This document shows, piece by piece, positions 49,601 through 57,640 of a stretch of DNA of 64,000 bases. The notes under the pieces were generated by a model. The model ran no database searches. It was not told where the DNA came from and was given only the letters and a program-made list of their open reading frames with translations. The DNA is taken from NCBI RefSeq assembly GCF_026847645.1, contig NZ_JAPSMC010000004.1:26632-90631 (forward strand), written 5' to 3'. Within the stretch, counting starts at the first letter, position 1. Every line of letters starts with the position of its first letter. The position numbers and the translations under genes were made by a program. The stretch is from Anoxybacillus sp. J5B_2022. GTDB lineage: Bacteria > Bacillota > Bacilli > Bacillales > Anoxybacillaceae.

Positions 49601-50149
49601 TTAGTTCGTTTCAATTAAGCCGTACCGACCGTCTTTGCGGCGGTAGACGATGTTCGTACGGTTCGTTTCGGCGTTTGTAAAGACGAAAAAATTATGGCCA
49701 AGCATATTCATTTGCAAAATCGCTTCTTCGCTGTCCATCGGCTTTAAGCTGAATCGCTTCGTCCGCACGAGCTCGAATTCTTCTTCTTCCGTTTCTACCG
49801 ACGCAGCCGAAACGTCGTTTGGCGCAAACACATGTTTCGCCTCTTTATCTCGCCATTTCCGGTTGACTTTCGTTTTATGTTTCCGGATTTGGCGTTCTAA
49901 TTTATCCGTCACTAAATCGATCGCCGCATACATATCATCATGGCGTTCTTCGGCGCGCAACACTAATTGCGGCATCGGGATTGTTACTTCAATTTTAGCT
50001 TGTTTATCGTTATATACTTTTAAATTAACGTGTACTGTTACTCCTTCCGTTGATTCAAAATAGCGTTCTAATTTGCCGATTTTTTTCTCGACATACTCCC
50101 GCAATGCTTGGGTCACCTCAATGTTTTCACCGCGAATGTTGTACTTCAT
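49601..50149 (-). CDS. hpf: Ribosome hibernation promoting factor, long form
   Basis: A 182-residue long HPF (YvyD): N-terminal S30AE domain (1-100) and C-terminal dimerisation domain ('RTKRFSLKPMDSEEAILQMNMLGHNFFVF'). It forms inactive 100S ribosome dimers in stationary phase. AGGAGG site; a SigB-type promoter lies upstream. Confidence 0.95.
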   Translation of the reverse strand: MKYNIRGENIEVTQALREYVEKKIGKLERYFESTEGVTVHVNLKVYNDKQAKIEVTIPMPQLVLRAEERHDDMYAAIDLVTDKLERQIRKHKTKVNRKWRDKEAKHVFAPNDVSAASVETEEEEFELVRTKRFSLKPMDSEEAILQMNMLGHNFFVFTNAETNRTNIVYRRKDGRYGLIETN

Positions 50150-50195
50150 ACGCTGTATGCCTCCTTTAATAAAAGGTTATATATATAATTCTACA

Positions 50196-50221
50196 ATACC
50201 CTACAAAATCCTTCTTCAAAC
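50196..50221 (-). promoter_or_regulatory. SigB-type promoter of hpf
   Basis: On the reverse strand GTTTGA (50216-50221), 14 bases, and GGGTAT (50196-50201) match the SigB consensus GTTTAA-N12-15-GGGWAW. B. subtilis yvyD is known to be SigB-dependent. Confidence 0.65.
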
Positions 50222-50334
50222 GTCGAATGTTTTTTTGAAAATTTTGTGAAACAAAGGTGTTTATGTGGTAATATTTACTTAGGCAATCATTCGTTTATTC
50301 TAGTTCAATTTTACTATATACGGAGTGTTTGACC

Positions 50335-51417
50335 ATGCGCAAGTTACACATCTCGGAAGCGAAAAGCGGCGATATACTAGCTGTCGACATTTTTGGCGCG
50401 AACGGTGCGATTTTATTGTCAAAAGGCGTCAAATTGACAGATCCGTATATTCACGCGTTAAGGCAAAAAGGGATTCAATATCTTTACATCGATGACCGGT
50501 ATACGTTTGATATCACGGCATGGCCGATGCTCAACTCCACAATCCGGAAGCAGGCTGTAAAAAAAGTATATGAAACGATGACGTCGCTCATTAATGAAAA
50601 ATCATTGATGAATCGCGTTTCGTCGTTTAATTTAGGAAAAGCATACGAAAAGATTTTTAAACAAATATTGGAAGATGTGTTAAATAAACAAGACTTGATG
50701 ATCAATTTATCCGATTTAGTTGTTTCCAACGGATATTTTTTCCATCATGCCGTCAACGTTGCGACGATCGCGGCCGTCATCGGCCTCGCCAAAGGGTATC
50801 GGATGGAACAATTGTTTGAGCTTGGGGTCGGCGCCCTTTTATTCGATATCGGCATGACGCAAATTCCGGAGGCGCTTTGGAAGAGAAAAGGATTTTTAAC
50901 GCCGGAGGAACGAGCGGCTCTCCATCAGCACACCGTGCTCGGCTTTGAGATGTTACGAAATCAAGGCAACGTTTCACTCGCCTCCGCCCATTGTGCGCTA
51001 CAGCATCATGAGCGGTACGACGGAAGCGGTTACCCGCGCGCGATCAAGGGACAGGAGATGCACGAATACGCGAAAATCGTCGCGATTGCTGACGTGTTTG
51101 ATGCGCTGACATCGGCGCGTTATCATCGGAAACAATATTCGCCGCACGAAGCAGCAGAATATTTATCGGCTGCCGGAAACATTTTATTCGATTACGAACT
51201 CATTAAGCTCTTTCTTTCCCATGTCGCGATTTACCCAGTGGCGACAACTGTTGTACTCAACACCGGCTACATCGGCGTCGTCGCTAAAGTTTTCCCTGAT
51301 TTTCCGCTCCGGCCGCTCGTCCGCATCATCCAAAACCCATACGGCGAAGAACTCAAAAGCCCGTACGAAATCGACTTGCGGAAAGAAATGAACGTGACGA
51401 TTATAAGGGCGGTTTGA
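50335..51417 (+). CDS. HD-GYP domain protein with altered HD motif
   Basis: A 360-residue protein from ATG 50335. The N-terminal region is of unknown fold and the HD-GYP domain covers about 110-310. 'HHERYDGSGYP' and 'IADVFDALTSARYHR' are intact, but the position of the canonical HD (usually HDIGK) reads FDIGM (Phe170-Asp171). The first metal-ligand histidine is therefore missing. It may be a degenerate cyclic-di-GMP sensor instead of a phosphodiesterase. It lies beside the flagellar genes on the opposite strand. Confidence 0.85.
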   Translation: MRKLHISEAKSGDILAVDIFGANGAILLSKGVKLTDPYIHALRQKGIQYLYIDDRYTFDITAWPMLNSTIRKQAVKKVYETMTSLINEKSLMNRVSSFNLGKAYEKIFKQILEDVLNKQDLMINLSDLVVSNGYFFHHAVNVATIAAVIGLAKGYRMEQLFELGVGALLFDIGMTQIPEALWKRKGFLTPEERAALHQHTVLGFEMLRNQGNVSLASAHCALQHHERYDGSGYPRAIKGQEMHEYAKIVAIADVFDALTSARYHRKQYSPHEAAEYLSAAGNILFDYELIKLFLSHVAIYPVATTVVLNTGYIGVVAKVFPDFPLRPLVRIIQNPYGEELKSPYEIDLRKEMNVTIIRAV

Positions 51418-51501
51418 TTGCTTACAGGGAGCAAAAAGAGGCTGTCTTAAAAGATCTTTCTCCAAAGTTTTACGCAATATTTGGTGCGTATATGCGGTTA
51501 T

Positions 51502-51538
51502 AAAAAAGGGTGTCCTGTTACTTTTGGGACACCCTTTC
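51502..51538. terminator. Bidirectional terminator
   Basis: AAGGGTGTCC pairs with GGACACCCTT, with an A-run on the left and CTCCTT on the right, between two convergent units. Confidence 0.85.
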
Positions 51539-51541
51539 TCC

Positions 51542-51937
51542 TTATTGTTCGACGTATGAACGCAAGTGGTGTAAGATGCTTGTTTTCCATGCTTCGAACG
51601 CAGGGGCTAAATGCTTTTCAACAATGTACTGTTTTACATTTTGGTCGTTCAATTTGCCGTCTAGCTTCCATGCTTCGTCCGTGACAGCGGAAAATCGTTC
51701 AATTTCCGCCATGATCGCTGAATCTTCCGCAAAGAAGGAGGTAAACGACTGCTGGTTCGTCATATCAATTTGTCCAAGCGCCGTAAAAATATCCGCTAAT
51801 ACGACATCGCCTTGTGTCCGCTCATAATTTCGAAAACTTTCCACCACATAAGCAAATCCTTCTTCCATCGTGTCAAGCAGCGCCGCATATTGGCGGACGA
51901 CTGCCAATTGCTCAGGAGTTAAATTCACCATATTCAT
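51542..51937 (-). CDS. Unknown helical protein at the end of the fliDST unit
   Basis: A 131-residue acidic, helical protein without signal or membrane segment ('LTPEQLAVVRQYAALLDTMEEGFAYV'). It begins three bases after the fliT stop, so it is part of the late flagellar transcript. No family recognised; a flagellar chaperone or motility accessory role is only guilt by association. Confidence 0.65.
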   Translation of the reverse strand: MNMVNLTPEQLAVVRQYAALLDTMEEGFAYVVESFRNYERTQGDVVLADIFTALGQIDMTNQQSFTSFFAEDSAIMAEIERFSAVTDEAWKLDGKLNDQNVKQYIVEKHLAPAFEAWKTSILHHLRSYVEQ

Positions 51938-51940
51938 AAC

Positions 51941-52294
51941 CTACCTTTTTTTATCATAAAACATCCCGTCCATTGAAAACGTTTCTTGGTACGGATTCGT
52001 ATAATTTTCGTTCGCTTTCTTTTTTTGCTTTAACGCTCTTAAGTCTTGCTGGATTTGTTGCTTAAGTTGTGTAAGCTTTTGTCCAATCGTTCGATTGAGC
52101 GCAACGATCTCTTGCCCAAGCCGCTGCTCTTCTTCGCTATACGGTGGCGATAGCTGGGCGATTAACTCCTCGCGACGCTCAAGCCACTGCTCGACCGCCG
52201 CAATCGTTTCCTCGCGCGCTTCTTTAGCAACCGGCTTTTCGAGCAGCGCTACTAACGTTTTCGTCACTTCCCATAATTCCGCTACGACGCTCAC
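51941..52294 (-). CDS. fliT: Flagellar export chaperone FliT
   Basis: A 117-residue helical protein. GTG at 52294 overlaps the fliS stop (TAGTG) with AGGTGG upstream and is preferred over the longer frame to 52354. FliT is the chaperone of the cap protein FliD; fliD, fliS and fliT are contiguous here. Sequence similarity in this family is low, so the call relies on position and helical character. Confidence 0.75.
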   Translation of the reverse strand: MSVVAELWEVTKTLVALLEKPVAKEAREETIAAVEQWLERREELIAQLSPPYSEEEQRLGQEIVALNRTIGQKLTQLKQQIQQDLRALKQKKKANENYTNPYQETFSMDGMFYDKKR

Positions 52295-52695
52295 TACGCT
52301 TGCCCACCTTGCGCATATTGCCGCTGACGATTGATTTGAATGACTTGTTTCCACGTATCACGGAATTCCGTCACATACCCTTCGACTTCGTCCAAAATCG
52401 CCGCATCGCTTTTAATATTGGCTTCCACTAACCGGCGATAGATATAGTCGTACATCGTCATCATCGACTTCGCCACTTCATAGTCCATGTTGAGCGTCAC
52501 CATGAGCTCTTGAATAATTTTTTGCGCCTTTAACAAATTCGTATGGCGCTCCTCGACATTGTTTTCCTCCATCGCTTTGCGCGCCATCTTAATAAATTTC
52601 AAACAACCGTTATAAAGCATAAGCGTTAACTCACCCGGCGATGCCGTCTGCACCGCATTGGCTTGATACGATTGATATGGATTATTTGTAGCCAT
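52294..52695 (-). CDS. fliS: Flagellin export chaperone FliS
   Basis: A 133-residue helical bundle starting MATNNPYQSYQ at ATG 52695 (GGAG eight bases upstream). 'ASPGELTLMLYNGCLKFI' is the family signature. It binds the flagellin C-terminus and prevents premature polymerisation. Confidence 0.94.
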   Translation of the reverse strand: MATNNPYQSYQANAVQTASPGELTLMLYNGCLKFIKMARKAMEENNVEERHTNLLKAQKIIQELMVTLNMDYEVAKSMMTMYDYIYRRLVEANIKSDAAILDEVEGYVTEFRDTWKQVIQINRQRQYAQGGQA

Positions 52696-52721
52696 TGGCA
52701 ACACTCCTTTTCATCATAATC

Positions 52722-52859
52722 GGGCGAGGAGACCACGACTTCTAAGCGAAAACGAAAGTCGGGGAGGAATCGCCCTTCCTACTTTCGATTAACAATGTTA
52801 GGGCTTTTTACAAGCCCCCCACTTCCAAAGCCAGAGGCTTTAAGTGGTGGGTGGTTGAC
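52722..52859 (+). mobile_element. IS200/IS605-type right-end relic with omega-RNA-like fold
   Basis: A 138-bp segment between fliS and fliD. An outer stem GGGCGA/TCGCCC (52722-52727, 52770-52775) encloses CGACTT/AAGTCG (52736-52741, 52756-52761). It ends in the hairpin CCCCCACTT..AAAGCC/GGCTTT..AAGTGGTGGG (52815-52851) and then GTGGTTGAC, as at IS605-family right ends. No tnpA or tnpB remains. The right boundary coincides with the fliD stop codon (52859-52861). Confidence 0.6.
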
Positions 52860-54349
52860 TATTTCGTTCCGCCGCCAAAGGCGTTCATTAAGTACGCACT
52901 TTGCGAATTCGCTTTATTAATCGCTTCCTCCATCGCCGTAAACTGCCGATAGTAGCGGTCTTCGATTTGCTTGAGGCGGTCGTTGAATGCATCGATTTGG
53001 CTATTGATTTGATTCAAATCGCGACCAATCGAAAACTGCTGGTTCGTCCAAACCGTTTTTCCGGCTTTTTGTTCAATCTTCCCGATCGTGCCTTTAATCG
53101 TGTCCCGCAGACGGCGGGCGATGCCTTTCGTATCAAACGTCGTGCCGTTCGCGTTAAATAGCTGATACACCGAATTCGGATCGTTTTCAATCGCCGCACG
53201 CAACTTTGTTTCATTAATAATGAGTTTGCCGTTTTCTAAATAGTTGCTCGACGTCGTAATGCCGATTTCCGAAAGGGTATCATAGTTTGTATTAATCGAT
53301 GGGTCGCTGACTTTGCTATAGACGTCAAGCCGCATTTGGCTTAAGCCGCTAGATAAAATCGAATCGCGGCGGAGAAGCCCGCTTTTCGCTTTTTCTTCCC
53401 AAAGCTCGACTTGTTTCTCCGACATCGCCTGTTTTTGTTCATCCGTCAGCGGCTGATAGTCGCGGTAGCGTTCTTCTGATATTTTCGCATTAATTTTACT
53501 AATAATTTCGTTATATTTGTCGACGAAGCCTTTGATCGCATTAAACGTCGCATCTGTATCGTTTGTCGTAGTGACAGAAGCGGTTCCTGCTTTTTTGAGC
53601 GTATAAGTGACATTATTAATCGTAAACGTATTTGTTGAACGCGATGTCGCAAGACCGTTAATCGTAAATTGCGCATTCTTTCCCGCTGTTTTTCCTGTCA
53701 ATTCTGCACCACCTGTAACTCCTGTAAATCCGAGGCTTTGGAAAAACGAAGCAGTCGTTGCGTCCCACATCATTAGACTTGCTGAGGCTCCTGTATCTTT
53801 TTTTGTAATTGAAATTTTCCCTGTCTGTGTATCGCGGAACACCGTAATGCCAAGGTCGCTATTGCTGTTTAATTGAGAGATAACAGCATCTAACGACGAA
53901 TTCGCTGCGATCGTAATCGTTACAGGGTTTGTTGGTCTCGTGCCGTCACCGTTTGTCACGTTAATTTTCAATGTCGTATCTGTACCGCTTGGTGTATAAC
54001 TAGAAGCAGCTGCAGAGACCCAAGTTGCTGCGGTGGCGACTTGCGTAACCGTTAAATTGGTGCTAATATTGGCTGCCGAAGTATTTGCTGTCGCCGTAAC
54101 AACACTCTCATCCGAACTCGTTGTCTTCTTTTTTAACATATTGCTTTGTAATGTTAAATTATTAAAAATATAGCTATCTAAATCTTGAAGCAACGTATTC
54201 ATCGAGCGATAATCATCCCGCTGCCATTCTAAAATTTGCTTTTTTTGTTTTAGTTTATCAAGCGGCATCCGCTCGGCTTTCATTAAATCACTGACGAGTT
54301 TGTCAATATCCATGCCGCTCGCCAAACCACTAATACGCATTGTGCTCAT
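52859..54349 (-). CDS. fliD: Flagellar hook-associated protein 2 (filament cap)
   Basis: A 496-residue protein with N-terminal 'MRISGLASGMDIDKLVSDLMKAERMPLDKL' and C-terminal coiled coil ('LKQIEDRYYRQFTAMEEAINKANSQSAYL'). It caps the filament and directs flagellin folding. Its TAG stop sits exactly at the edge of the IS605-like relic, so the last residues may be altered relative to the ancestor. Confidence 0.94.
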   Translation of the reverse strand: MSTMRISGLASGMDIDKLVSDLMKAERMPLDKLKQKKQILEWQRDDYRSMNTLLQDLDSYIFNNLTLQSNMLKKKTTSSDESVVTATANTSAANISTNLTVTQVATAATWVSAAASSYTPSGTDTTLKINVTNGDGTRPTNPVTITIAANSSLDAVISQLNSNSDLGITVFRDTQTGKISITKKDTGASASLMMWDATTASFFQSLGFTGVTGGAELTGKTAGKNAQFTINGLATSRSTNTFTINNVTYTLKKAGTASVTTTNDTDATFNAIKGFVDKYNEIISKINAKISEERYRDYQPLTDEQKQAMSEKQVELWEEKAKSGLLRRDSILSSGLSQMRLDVYSKVSDPSINTNYDTLSEIGITTSSNYLENGKLIINETKLRAAIENDPNSVYQLFNANGTTFDTKGIARRLRDTIKGTIGKIEQKAGKTVWTNQQFSIGRDLNQINSQIDAFNDRLKQIEDRYYRQFTAMEEAINKANSQSAYLMNAFGGGTK

Positions 54350-54364
54350 GATTGTTCACCGTCC

Positions 54365-54742
54365 TTAAATTTTCTTATCGACAATCAGCCCAACAAATTC
54401 CATCATCGCTGCGTACATATCTAACAGTTTTTTCGGCGGAATTTCGCGAATGACTTCTTTCGTCCGCTCGTCGACAATTTGCACATAATATTCCTTTAAC
54501 TCATCGTGCAATTCAAACTTAATCGACGTCTGGCTCGGTTGTAAAAACTCATTCATCCCTTTAATAATGTGCTCTAACTGTTCTTTTGGCAACTCTTTTG
54601 CCTCATCTTTCGCTTCTTTTGGCACGTCTGTTTTTGGCTGATCCTCCGTCTTTTGCGTCAAAGGTACATCCGTAGCCTTTTGATTGTTTATATCTACAAA
54701 CGAAAAAGAAGGTTGAGAAAAAATACGGTCAATCGTCATCAT
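54365..54742 (-). CDS. flaG: FlaG family protein
   Basis: A 125-residue protein with a variable Lys/Glu/Pro-rich N-terminus and a conserved C-terminal domain ('SIKFELHDELKEYYVQIVDERTKEVIREIPPKKLLDMYAAMME'). FlaG affects filament length. It precedes fliD as in B. subtilis (yvyC). Confidence 0.9.
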   Translation of the reverse strand: MMTIDRIFSQPSFSFVDINNQKATDVPLTQKTEDQPKTDVPKEAKDEAKELPKEQLEHIIKGMNEFLQPSQTSIKFELHDELKEYYVQIVDERTKEVIREIPPKKLLDMYAAMMEFVGLIVDKKI

Positions 54743-54775
54743 TTTTCGCTCCTTTATAATACACTCCTATTGTTT

Positions 54776-54801
54776 ATATCGGATGAAGAAGAGGAAGTTT
54801 G
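54776..54801 (-). promoter_or_regulatory. Possible SigD promoter of flaG-fliD-fliS-fliT
   Basis: Reverse strand CAAA (54798-54801), 15 bases, CCGATAT (54776-54782), close to TAAA-N15-GCCGATAT. Confidence 0.45.
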
Positions 54802-54816
54802 AAGGGGACAAAGAAA

Positions 54817-54845
54817 AACAACCCGTCAAAATAATGGGTTGTTGC
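54817..54845 (-). terminator. Terminator of the HEPN cassette
   Basis: AACAACCC (reverse of 54836-54843) pairs with GGGTTGTT (reverse of 54817-54824), followed by TTTCTTTG. Confidence 0.75.
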
Positions 54846-54865
54846 TTATGAGAGTTATGAGGACT

Positions 54866-55381
54866 TTAAATTAGCCACATGTTTTCTAAAAAAGCTCTTA
54901 ACATATCATACACCGTTAATGGATCCATACTTTCTTTTTTGGCACCTTTTTTTCCATGGGCTACCCAATTTCGATATTGATATGCCTTCTTTACGTTACC
55001 AACCAACTGTGAATCAATCGTTCCTTTGAATAAATCAAGAATATCTGTAAATCTGCCTCTCTCCACTTGATTTTTCGCATAACGAATCCAATTTTCTTCA
55101 AAAGCTGTTAATGTTTCATTCTCTTTTGAAAAAGAAATCATTTGCGTAACATATTCTAGCACGAGCGATTCAAAAACAGAAACGAGTGAAACGATAGCTA
55201 AATCATCAAGTTCCATTTTTATTTGCTTCATTTTCTCAAAAATTTCTTGGTGTGATAAATCAATAAATTTACTATTCGGGCTTAATATCGATCCTCTTAG
55301 TAACAATTGCCTCTGAGCTAAAAATTGCATTTCTGCAGTCGCTTCATACCAATCCATCACTTTGGATAAAGCCGTTGTCAT
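54866..55381 (-). CDS. HEPN-like protein with R-N-x3-H motif
   Basis: A 171-residue helical protein from ATG 55381, which overlaps the upstream stop (ATGA) and has GAGGTGG nearby. 'YQYRNWVAHGKK' near residues 135-146 (Arg137, His142) matches the RNxxxH motif of HEPN ribonucleases. The two flanking helical parts fit a HEPN bundle. It is the last of three genes inserted between flaG and hag. Toxin, defence nuclease or inactive HEPN are all possible. Confidence 0.6.
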   Translation of the reverse strand: MTTALSKVMDWYEATAEMQFLAQRQLLLRGSILSPNSKFIDLSHQEIFEKMKQIKMELDDLAIVSLVSVFESLVLEYVTQMISFSKENETLTAFEENWIRYAKNQVERGRFTDILDLFKGTIDSQLVGNVKKAYQYRNWVAHGKKGAKKESMDPLTVYDMLRAFLENMWLI

Positions 55382-55824
55382 GCGACTGCCCACCTCATCA
55401 TCTCAAGGAATGATTTCTCATCCCATTTTTCATGCAATCCACCTCGTTTTTTTTCTTTTAGGATCCACTCCCCTTCATTTTCAGTCTTTAACAACATCAA
55501 ATCTCCTTTATCTGTAAAAATATCGATCCTTCCTTGTGCACCGATAATCAATCTGCCGACAGGAATAAATTCAATTTGTTTCATTTTCGCAAAAATCTTT
55601 AACCCAGGTGCTTTATATGTCCCTAATCCTTCTTCTGAAATCGTATGTTCCGTCCAACCAATCAAAACTAATTGCTCAGCCAACGGTTCTTGTAACCATT
55701 CTTTTACTTTTTCATATAACGCGTTTATGTCTTGAAGCCAGTGTTCTCGTACTTCTGTCCAATTCATTTGCTTTTCTTCCATGTCATCGTCTCGCAAAAA
55801 ATCGTACTTATCGGACATTTGCAT
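55378..55824 (-). CDS. Unknown protein, partner of the HEPN-like gene
   Basis: A 148-residue acidic protein ('MNWTEVREHWLQDINALYEKVKEWLQEPL', 'GRLIIGAQGRIDIFTDKGDLMLL'). The middle looks beta-rich. Translational coupling (4-base overlap) to the HEPN-like gene suggests that the products act together, for example as antitoxin or sensor. No family recognised. Confidence 0.6.
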   Translation of the reverse strand: MQMSDKYDFLRDDDMEEKQMNWTEVREHWLQDINALYEKVKEWLQEPLAEQLVLIGWTEHTISEEGLGTYKAPGLKIFAKMKQIEFIPVGRLIIGAQGRIDIFTDKGDLMLLKTENEGEWILKEKKRGGLHEKWDEKSFLEMMRWAVA

Positions 55825-55873
55825 TCAACTCCCTTTATAGTTTAAAGTGTATAAGGCATTGCTAAGATAGATG

Positions 55874-56344
55874 TTATGATACATCTACCTTAAACAATAA
55901 TGCGTACAAAGACTTTTCAACAAGAAATTTTTCTTTGAACACAACGCTCACGATAGGGGAGACTCCCGATGGTGGTGTATATATTTCTAGATGCATATTA
56001 TAAATGGCATCTTGCATTTTTTCTATCTCGCCTTCTAACTGCTCAATAGAGTCAACTTGTGCTAATACAAGCACATCCTTACTTTTTTTCGAACTAGTCC
56101 CCCACCCTTCTTTTAACAACTTTAACGCAAAGATAACTGCCTTCTCATCAAGAGTGTCGTCTGGATACGAAGGACTTAACATCCCTGCAACTCGACCATT
56201 GTAAACCATTTGAACTTTTGTTACTGCCACAGGAGATTCGCCCCATTGTTCGAATCCCCAAGCTACACGGTATTCTGTATTTTTTGGATGTCCCCCAGAT
56301 GCAGGGATATAAATTGCTCTTCTCGGCGAAAAAACTTGCGCCAT
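55874..56344 (-). CDS. Unknown protein, first gene of the HEPN cassette
   Basis: A 156-residue protein starting MAQVFSPRRAIYIPASGGHPKN with AGAGGTGG upstream. Mixed alpha/beta appearance; no signal, membrane segment or known motif seen. It is 49 bases upstream of the second cassette gene on the same strand. Confidence 0.6.
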   Translation of the reverse strand: MAQVFSPRRAIYIPASGGHPKNTEYRVAWGFEQWGESPVAVTKVQMVYNGRVAGMLSPSYPDDTLDEKAVIFALKLLKEGWGTSSKKSKDVLVLAQVDSIEQLEGEIEKMQDAIYNMHLEIYTPPSGVSPIVSVVFKEKFLVEKSLYALLFKVDVS

Positions 56345-56607
56345 TTTTATCCACCTCTTATTATTAGTTTTTACTATTAGTTTAATCTAATGGTATCGCT
56401 TCATTTTCATTTTGTAAACACTTTTCAGAAAATTTTGTTTATAAAGCCTGAGTTCGACAGTTTGGAGACCATTTTAGGCAAATGGAAATGCCCAAAATGC
56501 TGTTATATCAAGGATTTCATGATGACTACTGCTTGACAAAAGACAGATTAGACTGAGCAAAGGTACATAAAAATTATTGCTCCCTATTCTCCTTCAAGCA
56601 AGATCAA

Positions 56608-56652
56608 TTGCTAAATCTATTCATATACACTAAAATAAGAACAAACGTTCTT
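56608..56652 (+). promoter_or_regulatory. Promoter and LexA-like box of the homing endonuclease gene
   Basis: -35 TTGCTA (56608-56613), 17 bases, -10 TAAAAT (56631-56636). Immediately downstream, GAAC-AAAC-GTTC (56639-56650) matches the core of the LexA/DinR box. The remaining 56345-56607 region holds nothing recognisable. Confidence 0.5.
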
Positions 56653-56671
56653 TTTCGAGGTGAATAAAAAC

Positions 56672-57601
56672 ATGAGGACACTCCAACAACTTTCGATAGA
56701 AGCATTAAGTATGATTAATGGAAAATTACTTGGGGATGCAAATATTAGTATAGAAAAAAATCGCCATCCACGATTTCGCTTCGCTCATTCTACTCATGAT
56801 CAAGAATGGTGTTTTTATTGCTATGAACAACTAAACAAACATCTCCCTCTTTCCAAACCAAAATATCGAAAAGTCTTGGACAATCGCGTTAAAAACGGTT
56901 TTACGGAACAATACTATATTCAATCATTAAAATCAAAAATAGTCGCTCAACTAAAATCATTTTGGTATCCGAATGATCGCAAAACCATTCCGTTTGAACT
57001 TTTAGCTTATTCATTTACACCTATTTGCTTGGCATGGTGGTATCAAGATGATGGACATTTAAAAATCGAAAACAATCAAGTGAAAAAAGTCATTTTGTCA
57101 ACAGATGGATTTACAAAAACTGAGAACGAGCAACTAATTCAATTGATAAGTCAAAAATACAATTTAAACTTTTCTTTAGACAAACAAAACAGGCTTATTC
57201 TTTACGATAAACCGCAAATTTTTTATTTTATCCGTTTAGTTAAACCATATGTACATAAAAGTATGAAACGTAAAATTACTATTCCTTCCAATTTAAAAGA
57301 AGCTGCTAAAAAGAGAACGACTATTTACTTACCAACCATGCTCCATGTTACTCGACCTACTAAAGATATTCACGCAATATTAGAGCAACTTCCTGATTTA
57401 TATAACGAGCTATTAGATGAACATACGTACAAAAAATTTTTTGCAGAACAATTTCCGATATTAAAAATAAACAAAACAACAGCCAAACCTTATCAAATTG
57501 AACTAACCCAAAAACATATGGAACTAATCAATGCTTGTAGGCAAATAACAGGTCTAACGATAAGTCAAGTTGTACACCTGTGCGCTATCCATAATATATA
57601 A
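56672..57601 (+). CDS. LAGLIDADG homing endonuclease, free-standing
   Basis: A 309-residue protein. Two LAGLIDADG-type helices are visible: 'MINGKLLGDA' (about 14-23) and 'CLAWWYQDDG' (about 119-128), each ending in the acidic metal ligand. Basic DNA-contacting loops follow. It resembles group I intron endonucleases but is encoded outside both hag introns, convergent to hag, with its stop 39 bases from the hag stop. ATG 56672 is preferred over GTG 56660, which lies in the ribosome binding site. Confidence 0.8.
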   Translation: MRTLQQLSIEALSMINGKLLGDANISIEKNRHPRFRFAHSTHDQEWCFYCYEQLNKHLPLSKPKYRKVLDNRVKNGFTEQYYIQSLKSKIVAQLKSFWYPNDRKTIPFELLAYSFTPICLAWWYQDDGHLKIENNQVKKVILSTDGFTKTENEQLIQLISQKYNLNFSLDKQNRLILYDKPQIFYFIRLVKPYVHKSMKRKITIPSNLKEAAKKRTTIYLPTMLHVTRPTKDIHAILEQLPDLYNELLDEHTYKKFFAEQFPILKINKTTAKPYQIELTQKHMELINACRQITGLTISQVVHLCAIHNI

Positions 57602-57637
57602 AAAGAGACCTTAGAAAACCTAAGGCCTCTTTTCGTT
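57600..57637. terminator. Shared terminator of hag and the endonuclease gene
   Basis: AAAGAGACCTTAG-AAAAC-CTAAGGCCTCTTT with T/A runs on both sides. Confidence 0.9.
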
Positions 57638-57640
57638 TTA

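Noticed and set aside
52294..52354. Longer start for fliT at 52354
   Set aside because: It would overlap fliS by 60 bases without a ribosome binding site. GTG 52294 overlaps the fliS stop and has AGGTGG.
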